From the NCBI RefSeq assembly GCF_030531065.1, contig NZ_JAUNOQ010000007.1, positions 1 to 64,000 of the forward strand: a stretch of 64,000 bases of DNA, in the 5' to 3' direction. Of the stretch, positions 35,172-44,469 are shown piece by piece (the stretch's first letter is position 1; each line of letters starts with the position of its first letter). The translations under genes and the position numbers were made by a program. The DNA comes from Phascolarctobacterium sp. Lineage in GTDB: Bacteria > Bacillota > Negativicutes > Acidaminococcales > Acidaminococcaceae. A model generated the notes under the pieces. It worked only from the letters and a program-made list of their open reading frames with translations, did no database searches and was not told the origin of the DNA.

Positions 35172-36499
35172 CAGTCTACCGCCTTACCTTTCACTAACCA
35201 GGTCTGGGCTGCGTCAAGCAAAACCCTGACCTTCTGTCCCGCTTCATACTTTTTATCTTCCACAGGCCACAAAACCAGTACGCCGGTGCGCGTGCGTCCC
35301 GCCCACACGTCGGCCTGCCTGCTGGGGCCTTCCGCCAGCACCTCGACGGTTTTCCCTACCAGCTGCTGGTGGTAGCGCAGGCTGTTTTCATTTTGCAGCG
35401 CCATCAAACGGTTCAAGCGTTCTTTTTTAACCGGCAGCGGCACCTGGTTTTCCATTTTCGCGGCGGGCGTACCGCTGCGCTTGGAATAAATAAAAGTAAA
35501 GGCGGACGCGAAGCCGACGCGGCGCACCACGTCCAGCGTTTCCTCAAAATCCTCCTCCGTTTCGCCGGGGAAGCCCACGATAATATCCGTAGTAATAGCG
35601 GCGTCCGGCACATAGCGGCGAATCAAATCGATCAGCGCCAAATATTTTTCCTTGCTGTAGCCGCGGTTCATACGGCGCAGGATTTCGCTGCTGCCGGCCT
35701 GAAAGGGTACGTGGAAATTTTCGCAGATATGCTCGCATTCGGCCACGGCTTTGACTACTTCCTCGCTCATATCGCGGGGGTGGCTGGTCATATAATGGAT
35801 GCGCTCCACGCCGGGAATTTTATCCACGCGGCGCAGCAGCCTGGCAAAGGCGTCCGTCTCGCCCCAATCCTTTCCATAAGAATTTACGTTCTGTCCCAGC
35901 AGCGTAAACTCCTTGTAGCCGTCGCGCACGGCAGCCTCGATTTCCGCCACAATATTTTCCACGCTGCGGCTGCGCTCGCGGCCGCGCACATAGGGCACGA
36001 TGCAATACGTGCAAAAATTATTGCAGCCGTACATAATCGGTATCCAGGCGGCGAAGGGGCTCTGGCGCACCATACGCCCCTCAAATTCACTCTGGTGAAT
36101 AGTTAAATCGGTATAGGCTCCGCCTTTGCGGTCCGCCAGATAATCCTGCAGCACCTGCTTAAAATCGTTCACGTACGCCGTACCCAGCAGCAAATCCACC
36201 TGCGGATGCTTCTTAATCAGCTTTTCGCCGTCCTTCTGCGCCATACAGCCCGCCACACAGATTACCACGTCGGAATTTTTAGTCTTAACCGCCTTCAGCT
36301 CGCCTATCTTGCCGGCAATCTTTTTTTCGGCGCTTTCGCGCACGCAGCAGGTGTTGACCAGGATAACGTCCGCTATATGAAAATCGTCGACGGGCGCGTA
36401 GCCCATTTCCTCCAGCTGCCCGGCGTAATGCTCCGTGTCGGATTCGTTCATCTGACAGCCGTAATTGATTAGGCAGTATGTTTTCGTTTTTTCCGTCAT
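35171..36499 (-). CDS. miaB: tRNA methylthiotransferase MiaB
   Basis: 442 residues from ATG at 36499, which has GGAGG 8 nt upstream; an ATG further up lacks a site. N-terminal cluster cysteines are in NYGCQMNESD, NTCCVRESA and VAGCMAQ. The radical-SAM CNNFCTYC (about 160) binds the second [4Fe-4S] cluster, and a TRAM domain closes the protein. It adds methylthio to i6A37 of tRNA, the step after MiaA. Confidence 0.94.
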   Translation of the reverse strand: MTEKTKTYCLINYGCQMNESDTEHYAGQLEEMGYAPVDDFHIADVILVNTCCVRESAEKKIAGKIGELKAVKTKNSDVVICVAGCMAQKDGEKLIKKHPQVDLLLGTAYVNDFKQVLQDYLADRKGGAYTDLTIHQSEFEGRMVRQSPFAAWIPIMYGCNNFCTYCIVPYVRGRERSRSVENIVAEIEAAVRDGYKEFTLLGQNVNSYGKDWGETDAFARLLRRVDKIPGVERIHYMTSHPRDMSEEVVKAVAECEHICENFHVPFQAGSSEILRRMNRGYSKEKYLALIDLIRRYVPDAAITTDIIVGFPGETEEDFEETLDVVRRVGFASAFTFIYSKRSGTPAAKMENQVPLPVKKERLNRLMALQNENSLRYHQQLVGKTVEVLAEGPSRQADVWAGRTRTGVLVLWPVEDKKYEAGQKVRVLLDAAQTWLVKGKAVD

Positions 36500-36555
36500 G
36501 CAAGAAACCTCCATCATCTATACTTAAATGTTCATGGCAATTTAATCATCATTAT

Positions 36556-36585
36556 ATTATACTAAATTTATCTGTTTTCCCGCAA
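36556..36585 (-). promoter_or_regulatory. Promoter of miaB-mutS-mutL cluster
   Basis: Minus strand: -35 TTGCGG (36585-36580), 18-bp spacer, -10 TATAAT (36561-36556), with a second overlapping TATAAT at 36551. About 55 bp upstream of miaB. Confidence 0.6.
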
Positions 36586-36612
36586 GTTATAAAAAAAATT
36601 TAGTAGCAGGTA

Positions 36613-36641
36613 TTGAAATCTGCATCTAATATGATTACAAT
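36613..36641 (+). promoter_or_regulatory. Promoter of the DUF2939-like gene
   Basis: -35 TTGAAA (36613-36618), 17-bp spacer, -10 TACAAT (36636-36641), 45 bp before the start codon at 36687. Confidence 0.65.
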
Positions 36642-36686
36642 ATATGGCAAGCAAGCAATTTGCTGCACATGAGGAAGGTATGCAAA

Positions 36687-37718
36687 ATGAAAAACAAAAA
36701 AACTATTTTTCTCTTATTCATAATTATTGCCGCCCTTGCCGGAGCGGCCTTTTATTTCCTATATTTTATCCGTACCCCGCTTTACGCTTTAAACGCCGCA
36801 CGCCAGGCTTTGCAGCAGCACGATACCGCCAAATTTGAGCGCTATGTGGACGTGCATTCCGTCATGGACAACGCCTTTGAGGATATTATCAAATCCGAAA
36901 GCCAAATCAATAACGATAATCTGTTTTCCAATCCCTTTGCCATCAGCATTCTGCATATGCTCAAGCCCGCCGTCGTGGACCTGATGCAGCAGGAGGCTCT
37001 GGACAGGATTGCCGCTAAGCCCGCGGACAGCGCGCAAAAAAGCGCCGACCCGGTGCCTGACGCTATGAAACGCAATATGGAGCGCCACATTCCTTTGGAC
37101 AAGCTGACCATCAAGGATTTGCAGCTTACCAAAACCGACGCTAACGGAGCCACCGCTTCTTTGGCGCTGCATAACGCTTATCTCGACAAGGATTTTATCG
37201 CCCAGCTGCAAATGAACGTCAACGACAAGGGCGATTGGCAGATTAAAAAGGTCAGCAATCTGACCCAGCTCATCGTACAATTCGACGCCGCCAAAAAAGC
37301 CAAGCAGGCGGCCGCTAACAAGCCCATCATGGAGCGGTTGAGCAAAGCCGTGCAAACCTACGAAACGCGCCTCAGTATTTTTACCGACGCCAGCGCTTCG
37401 CCGGAGCCGCAAACCGCGCTCAGCGCCATAGTAACGGCGAAAAATATGACCGACGTGCCCATCAACCGTATGTATTACGACGTGCTGATTTTTGACGAGC
37501 AGGGCAAGCAAATCTATTCTTACCCGGAGCATTTCCGCGGCAGCATAGCGCCGGGACAGTCCGTAGAGCTTAATACTAAAAAATTTTTAAACAAAATGCT
37601 CCCCGACGACAAAAAGTTAATTGGAAGCGACGTCAACAAAGAAAAATGTAAGATTCAAATTACCTACATCGCTTTCGACGACGGCAACGTCCTGTCGCCC
37701 AACACCTTTATCGAATAA
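36687..37718 (+). CDS. DUF2939-like membrane-anchored protein
   Basis: 343 residues from ATG at 36687, preceded by GAGGAAGG; a frame-matching upstream ATG has no site. One N-terminal membrane helix (IFLLFIIIAALAGAAFYFLYF) is followed by TPLYALNAARQALQQHDTAKFERYVDVHSVMD, the typical start of DUF2939 proteins. The rest is a periplasmic/extracytoplasmic mixed domain with a C-terminal beta-rich part (ALSAIVTAKNMTDVPINRMYY, FxxSIAPGQS) resembling an FxLYD-like fold. Single-gene transcript with its own promoter and terminator. Function unknown. Confidence 0.75.
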   Translation: MKNKKTIFLLFIIIAALAGAAFYFLYFIRTPLYALNAARQALQQHDTAKFERYVDVHSVMDNAFEDIIKSESQINNDNLFSNPFAISILHMLKPAVVDLMQQEALDRIAAKPADSAQKSADPVPDAMKRNMERHIPLDKLTIKDLQLTKTDANGATASLALHNAYLDKDFIAQLQMNVNDKGDWQIKKVSNLTQLIVQFDAAKKAKQAAANKPIMERLSKAVQTYETRLSIFTDASASPEPQTALSAIVTAKNMTDVPINRMYYDVLIFDEQGKQIYSYPEHFRGSIAPGQSVELNTKKFLNKMLPDDKKLIGSDVNKEKCKIQITYIAFDDGNVLSPNTFIE

Positions 37719-37734
37719 AATCATAACGCACAGC

Positions 37735-37778
37735 AAAACAGCCCGACCAAAGCGCAAGCCGCAGTCAGGCTGTTTTTT
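37735..37778 (+). terminator. Intrinsic terminator
   Basis: The stem AAAACAGCC/GGCTGTTTT extends through GAC/GTC and is followed by TTTTTT, 17 bp after the stop of the DUF2939-like gene. Confidence 0.8.
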
Positions 37779-37782
37779 CGTT

Positions 37783-37811
37783 TTGCATTTTACATACGTC
37801 TGTGTTACAAT
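37783..37811 (+). promoter_or_regulatory. Promoter of the BASS transporter
   Basis: -35 TTGCAT (37783-37788), 17-bp spacer, -10 TACAAT (37806-37811). It gives a leader of about 90 nt that folds into several hairpins (37817-37879). Confidence 0.65.
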
Positions 37812-37905
37812 AGAGCGGGATTTGAAAAATCCCCGTATTGCCGCTCTGGCAATAGCAACGTGACTATCGTTAAGGATAGCATGTATGTAAGGAGGAAAAT
37901 TGAAC

Positions 37906-38904
37906 ATGAACAAAGAAACCGGACTACTCTATCTCTTAGGCAAGGCGAGCGCCTTTCTGTCGAAGTATTTCGCTTTGGTCATTGTCCTGACCAGCGCTTT
38001 CGCCTTTATGCGTCCGGAGGGATTCACGTGGATTCCCAAGTACACGGCCTTCTTCTTAGGTACGGCGATGTTTGGCATGGGCCTGACCATCAAAAAACAG
38101 GACTTCCAAATAGTTTTTTCCCGACCTAAAGAAATTTTTGCCGGCTGTGTGCTACAGTACACCATCATGCCCTTTGCCGCCTATCTTTTAGCTGTAGTTT
38201 TAAACCTGGACGCCGACCTGGCGCTGGGCGTTATTCTGGTAGGCTGCTGTCCCGGCGGCACCGCCAGCAATGTTATCGCCTATATTGCCAAAGGCGACGT
38301 GCCCCTGTCCGTCGGCATGACCATCGCATCCACGCTGATAGCTCCGCTGGTAACGCCTTTTCTGGTATACGTTTTAGCGGGCGCCTGGGTTGAGGTAAGC
38401 TTTTGGGCTATGGTAATGTCCGTAGTCAATATCGTGCTGCTGCCCGTTATCACCGGTATTATTCTGAACAGCCTGTTCCATGATACTATCGAAAAGCTGG
38501 GCGCAATTTTGCCGCTGGTTTCCATTGTCGCCATCGTGACCATCATCGACGGCATCGTCGCCGTCAGCGCAGGCAAGCTGATGAGCTGCGGCCTGATCGT
38601 TATTGCGCTGGTTGTGCTGCATAACGGCATCGGCCTCGGCATGGGCCTCTTCATGGCTAAAGTAATGAAAGTGAACTACGCTAAGGAAACCTCCATCGCC
38701 ATCGAGGTAGCTATGCAGAACAGCGGTCTGGCAGTAGCGCTGGCAACCGTCAACTTTGCCGCTAATCCTTTGGCCAGCCTTCCGGGAGCAGTGTTCAGCG
38801 TATGGCACAACGTATCGGGCTCCATGTTCGCCAGCTATCGCATCAAAGAGCTGGAAAACCGGGACGCTGCCGCATTGAGCAACAACGCGCTGACGGCAAA
38901 ATAA
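37906..38904 (+). CDS. Bile acid:sodium symporter (BASS) family transporter
   Basis: 332 residues from ATG at 37906 after AAGGAGG. Nine to ten hydrophobic helices. The family signatures are GMGLTIKKQDF (about 65) and the sodium-site motif LVGCCPGGTASNVIAY (about 110-125); QNSGLAVALA near 272 is the second crossover helix. Members move bile acids, pantothenate, pyruvate or other organic anions with Na+; the substrate here is unknown. It stands alone between a promoter and a bidirectional terminator. Confidence 0.88.
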   Translation: MNKETGLLYLLGKASAFLSKYFALVIVLTSAFAFMRPEGFTWIPKYTAFFLGTAMFGMGLTIKKQDFQIVFSRPKEIFAGCVLQYTIMPFAAYLLAVVLNLDADLALGVILVGCCPGGTASNVIAYIAKGDVPLSVGMTIASTLIAPLVTPFLVYVLAGAWVEVSFWAMVMSVVNIVLLPVITGIILNSLFHDTIEKLGAILPLVSIVAIVTIIDGIVAVSAGKLMSCGLIVIALVVLHNGIGLGMGLFMAKVMKVNYAKETSIAIEVAMQNSGLAVALATVNFAANPLASLPGAVFSVWHNVSGSMFASYRIKELENRDAAALSNNALTAK

Positions 38905-38956
38905 AATTTTAAAAACAGTTTCAATAAGCTCGCAACAAACATCGATAAGAAAAAAT

Positions 38957-38992
38957 TTATGGCAGCCAGAACTTTTCTGACTGCCATTTTTT
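38957..38992. terminator. Bidirectional intrinsic terminator
   Basis: ATGGCAG (38959-38965) pairs with CTGCCAT (38981-38987), extended by CAGA/TCTG, with T-runs on both strands. It lies between the converging BASS and TVP38 genes and probably serves both. Confidence 0.85.
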
Positions 38993-39686
38993 ATTTTCTC
39001 CGGTAACGGCTGTACGCGAAAAAAATCAAAGCCACGATAACTACTAAAATAGCCAGACGGTCGCTGTTCTGCTGGTAGTTGACCACATCATGGCCGATAA
39101 CAACCTCCAGCGCCGTCGACGGAAATTTACCGATAAGATTGGCGATGATATAATCTCTGGCGCTGATGCTGCTCACCGCCCCCACCGCCGTCAAAATGCC
39201 TGACGGGAAATAGGGCAGCGCCCTGGCGAAGGCCATCCACTCCAAGCCGTGCTTGCCGCTGGCCTCGTCGATATGCTTCAGCGCATTGCTCTTTTCAATC
39301 AGCTTTTCCGCAGCACTGCGGAAGAAAAAGCGCATCAGATAAAAGCTAATGACCACGCCCGTAGTTTCCGCCAGCCAGGAAATCAGTATGCCCATGGGCA
39401 AGCCGAACAGCAGGCCGTTGGCCGTGGATAAAAAAATAGAAGGAAAAACGCTGCCCGCGTTAATCAAAACGTCCAAAATAAAGCTGATAACCATGGCCCA
39501 GGGGCCGAAGGAACGCAAATAAGCCGCCAGCCCGTTGACATCGCCGCTGATCGCCAGCTTAAAGGTGTTGGTAAAAAAGCCGTCGGCAAAACAATGAATG
39601 CAAAGCAGAAGCAGCGCCAGAAGCAGCGCCGCCGCTATCTTAGTTACAATATCCGGTTTTTCCAGCCAGCTCTTTATCTTATTCAA
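38991..39686 (-). CDS. TVP38/TMEM64 family membrane protein
   Basis: 231 residues, 5-6 hydrophobic segments. The VTT/SNARE-associated core is clear: NAGSVFPSIFLSTANGLLFG (about 92-111), GxxxSxxLAExxG-like ISWLAETTG, and FARALPYFPSGILTAVGAVS with the conserved Arg and Pro. The family (DedA-related) is linked to lipid scrambling or envelope homeostasis. It follows recG by 33 bp and ends at the shared terminator. Confidence 0.82.
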   Translation of the reverse strand: MNKIKSWLEKPDIVTKIAAALLLALLLLCIHCFADGFFTNTFKLAISGDVNGLAAYLRSFGPWAMVISFILDVLINAGSVFPSIFLSTANGLLFGLPMGILISWLAETTGVVISFYLMRFFFRSAAEKLIEKSNALKHIDEASGKHGLEWMAFARALPYFPSGILTAVGAVSSISARDYIIANLIGKFPSTALEVVIGHDVVNYQQNSDRLAILVVIVALIFFAYSRYRRK

Positions 39687-39719
39687 AATAGACTACCTCT
39701 GTATCGTAATAGCTCAGCG

Positions 39720-41780
39720 TTAAGTATTAAAAATCATGCCGAAGCGTTCGCCGAACTGCATATCCACCATGCGGCGCAGCTCCTGCCGCCCATTGGGCTT
39801 AGCCAGTTCCTGCCCGGCCAGGCGCCGCACCTGCGCAATAGTATCGGTATCTCGCATTATATCAGCAATCCGTAAATCTGGCAAGCCGTGCTGGCGCAAG
39901 CCGAACAACTGGCCTACGCCGCGCTGCTCCAAATCCTTTTCCGCCAGATAAAAGCCGTCCTCGCTGTCGTGCAGCACCTGCAAGCGCGCCAAAGCCTCGG
40001 GCGAATCCGTTCCGGCCAGCAGCACGCAATAGGACTGCTGGTCGCCGCGGCCTACGCGCCCGCGCAGCTGATGCAGCTGCGCCAGGCCAAAGCGTTCGGC
40101 GTTTTCCACAATCATCAGCGTAGCGTTGGGCACGTTGACGCCAACCTCGATGACCGTCGTACTGACCAGCGCTTTAATTTTTCCCGCTGCAAAATCAGCC
40201 ATAATCGCTTCTTTTTCCGCGCCCTTTAAACGCCCGTGCAGCAAAGCGCAGGGAATATTTTTCAGCACGCCGCCGCGCAGCTCCTCGTACACATTCTCGG
40301 CGCTGCGTACCCGCAGCGTTTCCGACTGCTCGATCAGCGGGCAAACCACGTAAGCCTGCCGCCCCGCCTGCAGCTGACGCACAAGTCCCTCGTAAACCTC
40401 CCGCCGCCTGCTTTCGTTATAGCACAGCGTTTGTACCGGCTTGCGTCCCGGCGGCCGTCCTTTCATCAGCGAAATATCCAAATCGCCGTAAACGGTCAGC
40501 GCTAAAGTGCGGGGGATGGGCGTCGCCGTCATGACCAAAACGTCGGGAGCTATTTGCGATTTGTTTGCCAGCCGCGCCCGCTGCTCCACGCCAAAGCGGT
40601 GCTGCTCGTCCGTCACCGCCAGCGATAAATGCGCGAAGCGCACATCCTCCTCCAGCAACGCGTGCGTGCCTACCAAAACGTCTATCAGCCCCAGCTCCAG
40701 ATTCAGCAGCAGCTCCCGCCGCGCCCTGGCGCGCATACCGCCGGTCAAAAGCGCCACGCGCAGCCCGGCAGGCTGCAAAAATTCCCGCAGCGTATCGTAA
40801 TGCTGGGCCGCCAGAATTTCCGTTGGAGCCATAATGCAGCCCTGATAACCGTTTTCCGCAGCCTTCGCCAAGGCCAGAGCGCTGATAACAGTCTTGCCGC
40901 TGCCCACATCGCCCTGCAAAATACGGTGCATGGGCCGCTTATCCTGCATATCCAGCGAAATTTCCCGCCACGCCCGCTGCTGCTGCTCGGTAAGCTCAAA
41001 TGGCAAATGCTCCCGCACCTGCCGCAGCAAAGCCCCGTCGGCGCCGTGCTTCACGCCCTCCCTTTGGTCGCGGTTTTGCTGGCGGTAATACAAAAGCCCG
41101 CATTGCAGCAAAAATAATTCTTCAAAAACAAAGCGCCGCTTAGCCGACCGCAGCGCCTCCCAGCTGGCAGGGAAATGAATATTCCGCAGCGCCGTCAAAC
41201 GGTCCGGCAGCGCCTCTTTTTTTATAACAGCCTCCGGCAGGCTTTCCGGCAGATCTTTGGCCGCCAGCTTCAGCGCCTCCGCCATCCACTTGCGCAAATT
41301 ATTCTGCGACAGATTGCCGCTCAAGGCGTACACCGGCAGAATCCCCGGAGCCTTGGCCTCCTTCGCGTCAATGTCTTGCACGTCTACCTCGGACACGCTC
41401 TTAGCCGTGCGCCCCTGCCGCACTCTGCCCGTTATCAGCAGTTTTGTGCCCAGCGCCAGCTTCTGCGCCTTGTAGCGCTGGCCGGCAAAAAAATACAGGC
41501 CCGCATAGCCCGTTTCGTCGCGTACCGTCACCAGCGTATAAGCCCTGCGGCTGGAGCCGTACCCATTGCGCACCTGACAGACCTCCGCCTTAAAAATCTG
41601 CTTACTGCCGTCCGTCAGCAAATCCTTGATTCGTTTCAGATTGGCGTAATCAAGATAAGCCCCCTGCCGGGGATAATATTCCAGCAGGTCGCCCACCGTA
41701 GCAATATTAAGCTCTGCCAGCTCGGCAGCCTTTTTCACGCCGATTCCCTTTAAACTTGTCACCGGTTCTTTCCACCACAT
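39720..41780 (-). CDS. recG: ATP-dependent DNA helicase RecG
   Basis: 686 residues. The N-terminal wedge/OB domain is followed by Walker A LQGDVGSGKT (about 289-298), TDEQHRFG (DExH variant), MTATPIPRT and the C-terminal helicase part with QLRGRVGR and the TRG-type end. RecG reverses stalled replication forks and branch-migrates junctions. The gene starts 30 bp from the divergent rpmB promoter. Confidence 0.94.
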   Translation of the reverse strand: MWWKEPVTSLKGIGVKKAAELAELNIATVGDLLEYYPRQGAYLDYANLKRIKDLLTDGSKQIFKAEVCQVRNGYGSSRRAYTLVTVRDETGYAGLYFFAGQRYKAQKLALGTKLLITGRVRQGRTAKSVSEVDVQDIDAKEAKAPGILPVYALSGNLSQNNLRKWMAEALKLAAKDLPESLPEAVIKKEALPDRLTALRNIHFPASWEALRSAKRRFVFEELFLLQCGLLYYRQQNRDQREGVKHGADGALLRQVREHLPFELTEQQQRAWREISLDMQDKRPMHRILQGDVGSGKTVISALALAKAAENGYQGCIMAPTEILAAQHYDTLREFLQPAGLRVALLTGGMRARARRELLLNLELGLIDVLVGTHALLEEDVRFAHLSLAVTDEQHRFGVEQRARLANKSQIAPDVLVMTATPIPRTLALTVYGDLDISLMKGRPPGRKPVQTLCYNESRRREVYEGLVRQLQAGRQAYVVCPLIEQSETLRVRSAENVYEELRGGVLKNIPCALLHGRLKGAEKEAIMADFAAGKIKALVSTTVIEVGVNVPNATLMIVENAERFGLAQLHQLRGRVGRGDQQSYCVLLAGTDSPEALARLQVLHDSEDGFYLAEKDLEQRGVGQLFGLRQHGLPDLRIADIMRDTDTIAQVRRLAGQELAKPNGRQELRRMVDMQFGERFGMIFNT

Positions 41781-41810
41781 ATAAAATACCTGCCTAAAAA
41801 TAAATTCTGC

Positions 41811-41839
41811 TTGCTTTTCTGCGCTCTTTATGGTATGAT
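41811..41839 (+). promoter_or_regulatory. rpmB promoter
   Basis: -35 TTGCTT (41811-41816), 17-bp spacer, -10 TATGAT (41834-41839), 58 bp before the rpmB start. Confidence 0.65.
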
Positions 41840-41897
41840 ACTTTTGTTAAATTTGAATGTGCCTTATGCCTTATCACGTTTAAGGAGGTGGGAAATT

Positions 41898-42089
41898 ATG
41901 GCATCTATCTGCGAAATCTGCGGTAAAGGAAAACTCGCTGGCAACAATGTCAGCCACTCCAATAGACACACCAAACGTGCTTGGAACCCGAACATCCAAC
42001 AAGTAAGAGCAGTTGTTGATGGTTCTGTTAAGCGTGTAAACGTTTGCACCCGCTGCCTGCGTTCCGGTAAAGTTAACCGCGCAATCTAA
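41898..42089 (+). CDS. rpmB: 50S ribosomal protein L28
   Basis: 63 residues from ATG at 41898, which follows AAGGAGG. Two CxxC pairs (CEIC at 5-8, CTRC near 51-54) mark the zinc-binding form, with VSHSNRHTKRAWNPN between. The longer open frame upstream has no ribosome binding site. Own promoter and terminator. Confidence 0.95.
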   Translation: MASICEICGKGKLAGNNVSHSNRHTKRAWNPNIQQVRAVVDGSVKRVNVCTRCLRSGKVNRAI

Positions 42090-42104
42090 TCTTCGGATTT
42101 AAAA

Positions 42105-42141
42105 AGAAGCCAAATACCTTGCGGTATTTGGTTTCTTTTTT
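42105..42141 (+). terminator. rpmB terminator
   Basis: CCAAATACC pairs with GGTATTTGG across a 4-nt loop, stem extended by AAGAA/TTCTT, followed by T6. It can also act on the opposite strand. Confidence 0.9.
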
Positions 42142-42149
42142 ATTTTGCT

Positions 42150-42551
42150 TTATTTTACCTTGCAGCCGCACTCCGGGCAGAATTTGACGGACGAGCTGAT
42201 TTTAGCGGAGCAGCCGGGACACAGGATAAAGGCGCGGAACTCGCGCAGCTTATTGTCAAACAAATCGTAAAACAAATTTACCTCTTTATCCTCGCGCTTC
42301 CAGTTATAAATCTGCAAGCGTTCTTTAGTCGAATCCATGATGACCTGCACCGTTTCCTCATCCAACGCCTGCAAAGCCACCTGCATCACTTTCTTTTTAT
42401 TATGAAAATGAATCATGCGCTGCGCTTCGTTAAGCTCGTCCACCGTCACGCCCATTTCGTTAATGCACAGCAGCGCGATATTCCACGCCACGTCGATATC
42501 GATTTCATAAATGCGGTTGTCGAAGCAGCCGCCCGCGCCGTCTATTCTCAT
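42150..42551 (-). CDS. Zinc-ribbon protein, unknown function
   Basis: 133 residues. The last 25 residues form a zinc ribbon, CPGCSAKISSSVKFCPECGCKVK (C at 111, 114, 126, 129). The preceding 105 residues are not recognised; they contain YEIDIDVAWNIALLCINEMG and a helical middle. No signal peptide. It lies between converging rpmB and rny terminators, probably as a single gene. Confidence 0.75.
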   Translation of the reverse strand: MRIDGAGGCFDNRIYEIDIDVAWNIALLCINEMGVTVDELNEAQRMIHFHNKKKVMQVALQALDEETVQVIMDSTKERLQIYNWKREDKEVNLFYDLFDNKLREFRAFILCPGCSAKISSSVKFCPECGCKVK

Positions 42552-42632
42552 AAGAACCTCCCCGAATGAAATATATTTTAATTATATCACAAAACTGCCC
42601 GCCGCACAGCAAAACGGCTGCAACAAATTTGT

Positions 42633-42662
42633 AAAAAGGCGCGCCCCTTGCGGAACGCGCCC
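42633..42662 (-). terminator. rny terminator
   Basis: On the minus strand GGCGCG pairs with CGCGCC across a 12-nt loop, followed by TTTTT (42637-42633), 14 bp after the rny stop codon. Confidence 0.75.
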
Positions 42663-42675
42663 TAGCTGTAATATT

Positions 42676-44211
42676 TTATTTTGCGTAATCCACCGCGCGG
42701 GTCTCGCGAATAATAACCACCTTGATCTGTCCGGGATATTCCATCTCCGCTTCGATCTTTTTGGAAATATCGCGCGCCAGCAGTACGGCGGAAGCATCGT
42801 CGATCATCTCGGGCTTCACCATAATGCGTATCTCGCGGCCGGCCTGTACGGCATAGCATTTATCAACGCCGTCAAAGGATTCGGAAATCTCCTCCAGACG
42901 GGTCAAGCGCTTCAGATAGCTTTCCAAAGTCTCGCGGCGAGCGCCAGGACGGGCGGCGGATACGGCGTCAGCGGCGGATACCAGTACGGCCTCCACGCTC
43001 TTAGGCTCGCAATCGCCATGATGCGCCAAAATAGCGTTAATAATTAAATCGGACTCGCGGAATTTCTTGGCGATTTCGCCGCCGATTTCCACATGGGAGC
43101 CCTCCATCTCGTGGTCGATAGCCTTGCCGATATCGTGCAGCAAGCCTGCGCGTTTGGCCAAAACCACGTCCACGCCCAGCTCGGACGCCATAACGCCGGC
43201 CAGGTTAGCTACCTCCACAGAATGGTTCAGCACATTCTGGCCATAGCTGGTGCGGTATTTCAAGCGGCCCAGCAGCTTAATCAGCTCCGGATGCAGGCCG
43301 TGTACGCCGACGGCGAAGGTTGCCTGCTCGCCGGCTTCCTTGATTTTCTGCTCAACCTCTTTCTGAGCCTTTTCAACCATTTCTTCGATACGGGACGGAT
43401 GAATACGACCGTCGTTGATCAGCTTTTCCAAAGCGATACGCGCTACCTCGCGGCGTACCGGATCGAAGCCGGAAATAATAACAGCCTCCGGCGTATCGTC
43501 AATAATCAGGTCGATACCGGTCAGAGTTTCCAGCGTGCGGATATTACGCCCCTCGCGGCCGATGATGCGTCCTTTCATTTCGTCGTTGGGCAGACCTACT
43601 ACGGAAACGGTAGTTTCGGCCACATGGTCGGCAGCGCAGCGCTGAATTGCCAGGGAAATAATCTCGCGCGCCTTCTTATCGGCCTCATCCTTAGCCTGCT
43701 GCTCCAAATCCTTGATCAGCATAGCGGATTCGTGCTTAACCTCGTCGCCCAGGGATTGCAAAAGCTCCTGCTTCGCCTCCTCGCTGGTCAAACCGGACAA
43801 ACGCTCCAGCTCCGCCATTTGCTTTTGGCACAGCTGCTCGGCCTTCTCCTGGGCGGCGTTCAGACGCTGCTCCTTAGCGGCCAGCTTTTCCTCCTTGCGT
43901 TCAAAGGACTCCATTTTGCGATCCAGGTTTTCTTCCTTTTGCACCAGACGACGCTCCTGACGCTGCAGGTCATTGCGTCTGTCTTTATTTTCGCGCTCCA
44001 TTTCGGAACGCAGACGATGGATCTCCTCTTTAGCCTCCATCATCATTTCCTTGCGTTTCGCTTCGCAAGCCTGCTCGGCCTCCTGCACAATATGCACAGC
44101 CTGCTCTTCAGCAGTAGCGATCTTGCTTTCAGCGACGTTTTTGCGAACCAGATAGCCCACGGCGCCGCCTGCCAAACCAACTACGACAGCGGTTCCAATA
44201 ATCTCTAAAAT
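42676..44211 (-). CDS. rny: Ribonuclease Y
   Basis: About 511 residues. An N-terminal membrane helix ([19 protein letters not shown]) is followed by a long coiled coil (about 30-200), the KH domain with [15 protein letters not shown], and the HD domain with [10 protein letters not shown]...[12 protein letters not shown]...HHGD. It initiates mRNA decay at the membrane. The start is unusual: no ATG, GTG or TTG stands at the right distance from AGGAGG (44225-44220); an in-frame ATT at 44211 does, 8 nt away. GTG at 44220 overlaps the Shine-Dalgarno itself. I chose ATT. Confidence 0.9.
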   Translation of the reverse strand: MLEIIGTAVVVGLAGGAVGYLVRKNVAESKIATAEEQAVHIVQEAEQACEAKRKEMMMEAKEEIHRLRSEMERENKDRRNDLQRQERRLVQKEENLDRKMESFERKEEKLAAKEQRLNAAQEKAEQLCQKQMAELERLSGLTSEEAKQELLQSLGDEVKHESAMLIKDLEQQAKDEADKKAREIISLAIQRCAADHVAETTVSVVGLPNDEMKGRIIGREGRNIRTLETLTGIDLIIDDTPEAVIISGFDPVRREVARIALEKLINDGRIHPSRIEEMVEKAQKEVEQKIKEAGEQATFAVGVHGLHPELIKLLGRLKYRTSYGQNVLNHSVEVANLAGVMASELGVDVVLAKRAGLLHDIGKAIDHEMEGSHVEIGGEIAKKFRESDLIINAILAHHGDCEPKSVEAVLVSAADAVSAARPGARRETLESYLKRLTRLEEISESFDGVDKCYAVQAGREIRIMVKPEMIDDASAVLLARDISKKIEAEMEYPGQIKVVIIRETRAVDYAK

Positions 44212-44360
44212 AGTCCTCACCTCCTGATTGTAAAATTTTTTCAAAATTTTTTTGCATAGCAACAGCAGGCGCCTCTGCGTCTGCTATTAATGTCCTTATT
44301 CCATTGAATATTAATCAATTAATTTAAAAATTAACGTATTATCAATTCTGAAACAGGGCA

Positions 44361-44391
44361 AAAAAGAAAGGCAACATATTAAGACGTCGCC
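44361..44391 (-). terminator. recA-recX terminator
   Basis: Minus strand: GGCGAC (44391-44386) pairs with GTTGCC (44375-44370) and is followed by TTTCTTTTTT. It lies about 80 bp beyond recX. Confidence 0.65.
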
Positions 44392-44469
44392 TCGTGAAAA
44401 CCAGTGATATAATCACGACGGTATAATTACATTGTAATTAAATTTAACAAAATTGTCAAGATGGGCACA

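Noticed and set aside
37812-37853. Pseudoknot pairing AGAGC (37812-37816) with the hairpin loop GCTCT (37843-37847)
   Set aside because: With the promoter assigned at 37783-37811 the first strand would lie upstream of the transcription start, so it would not be in the RNA.
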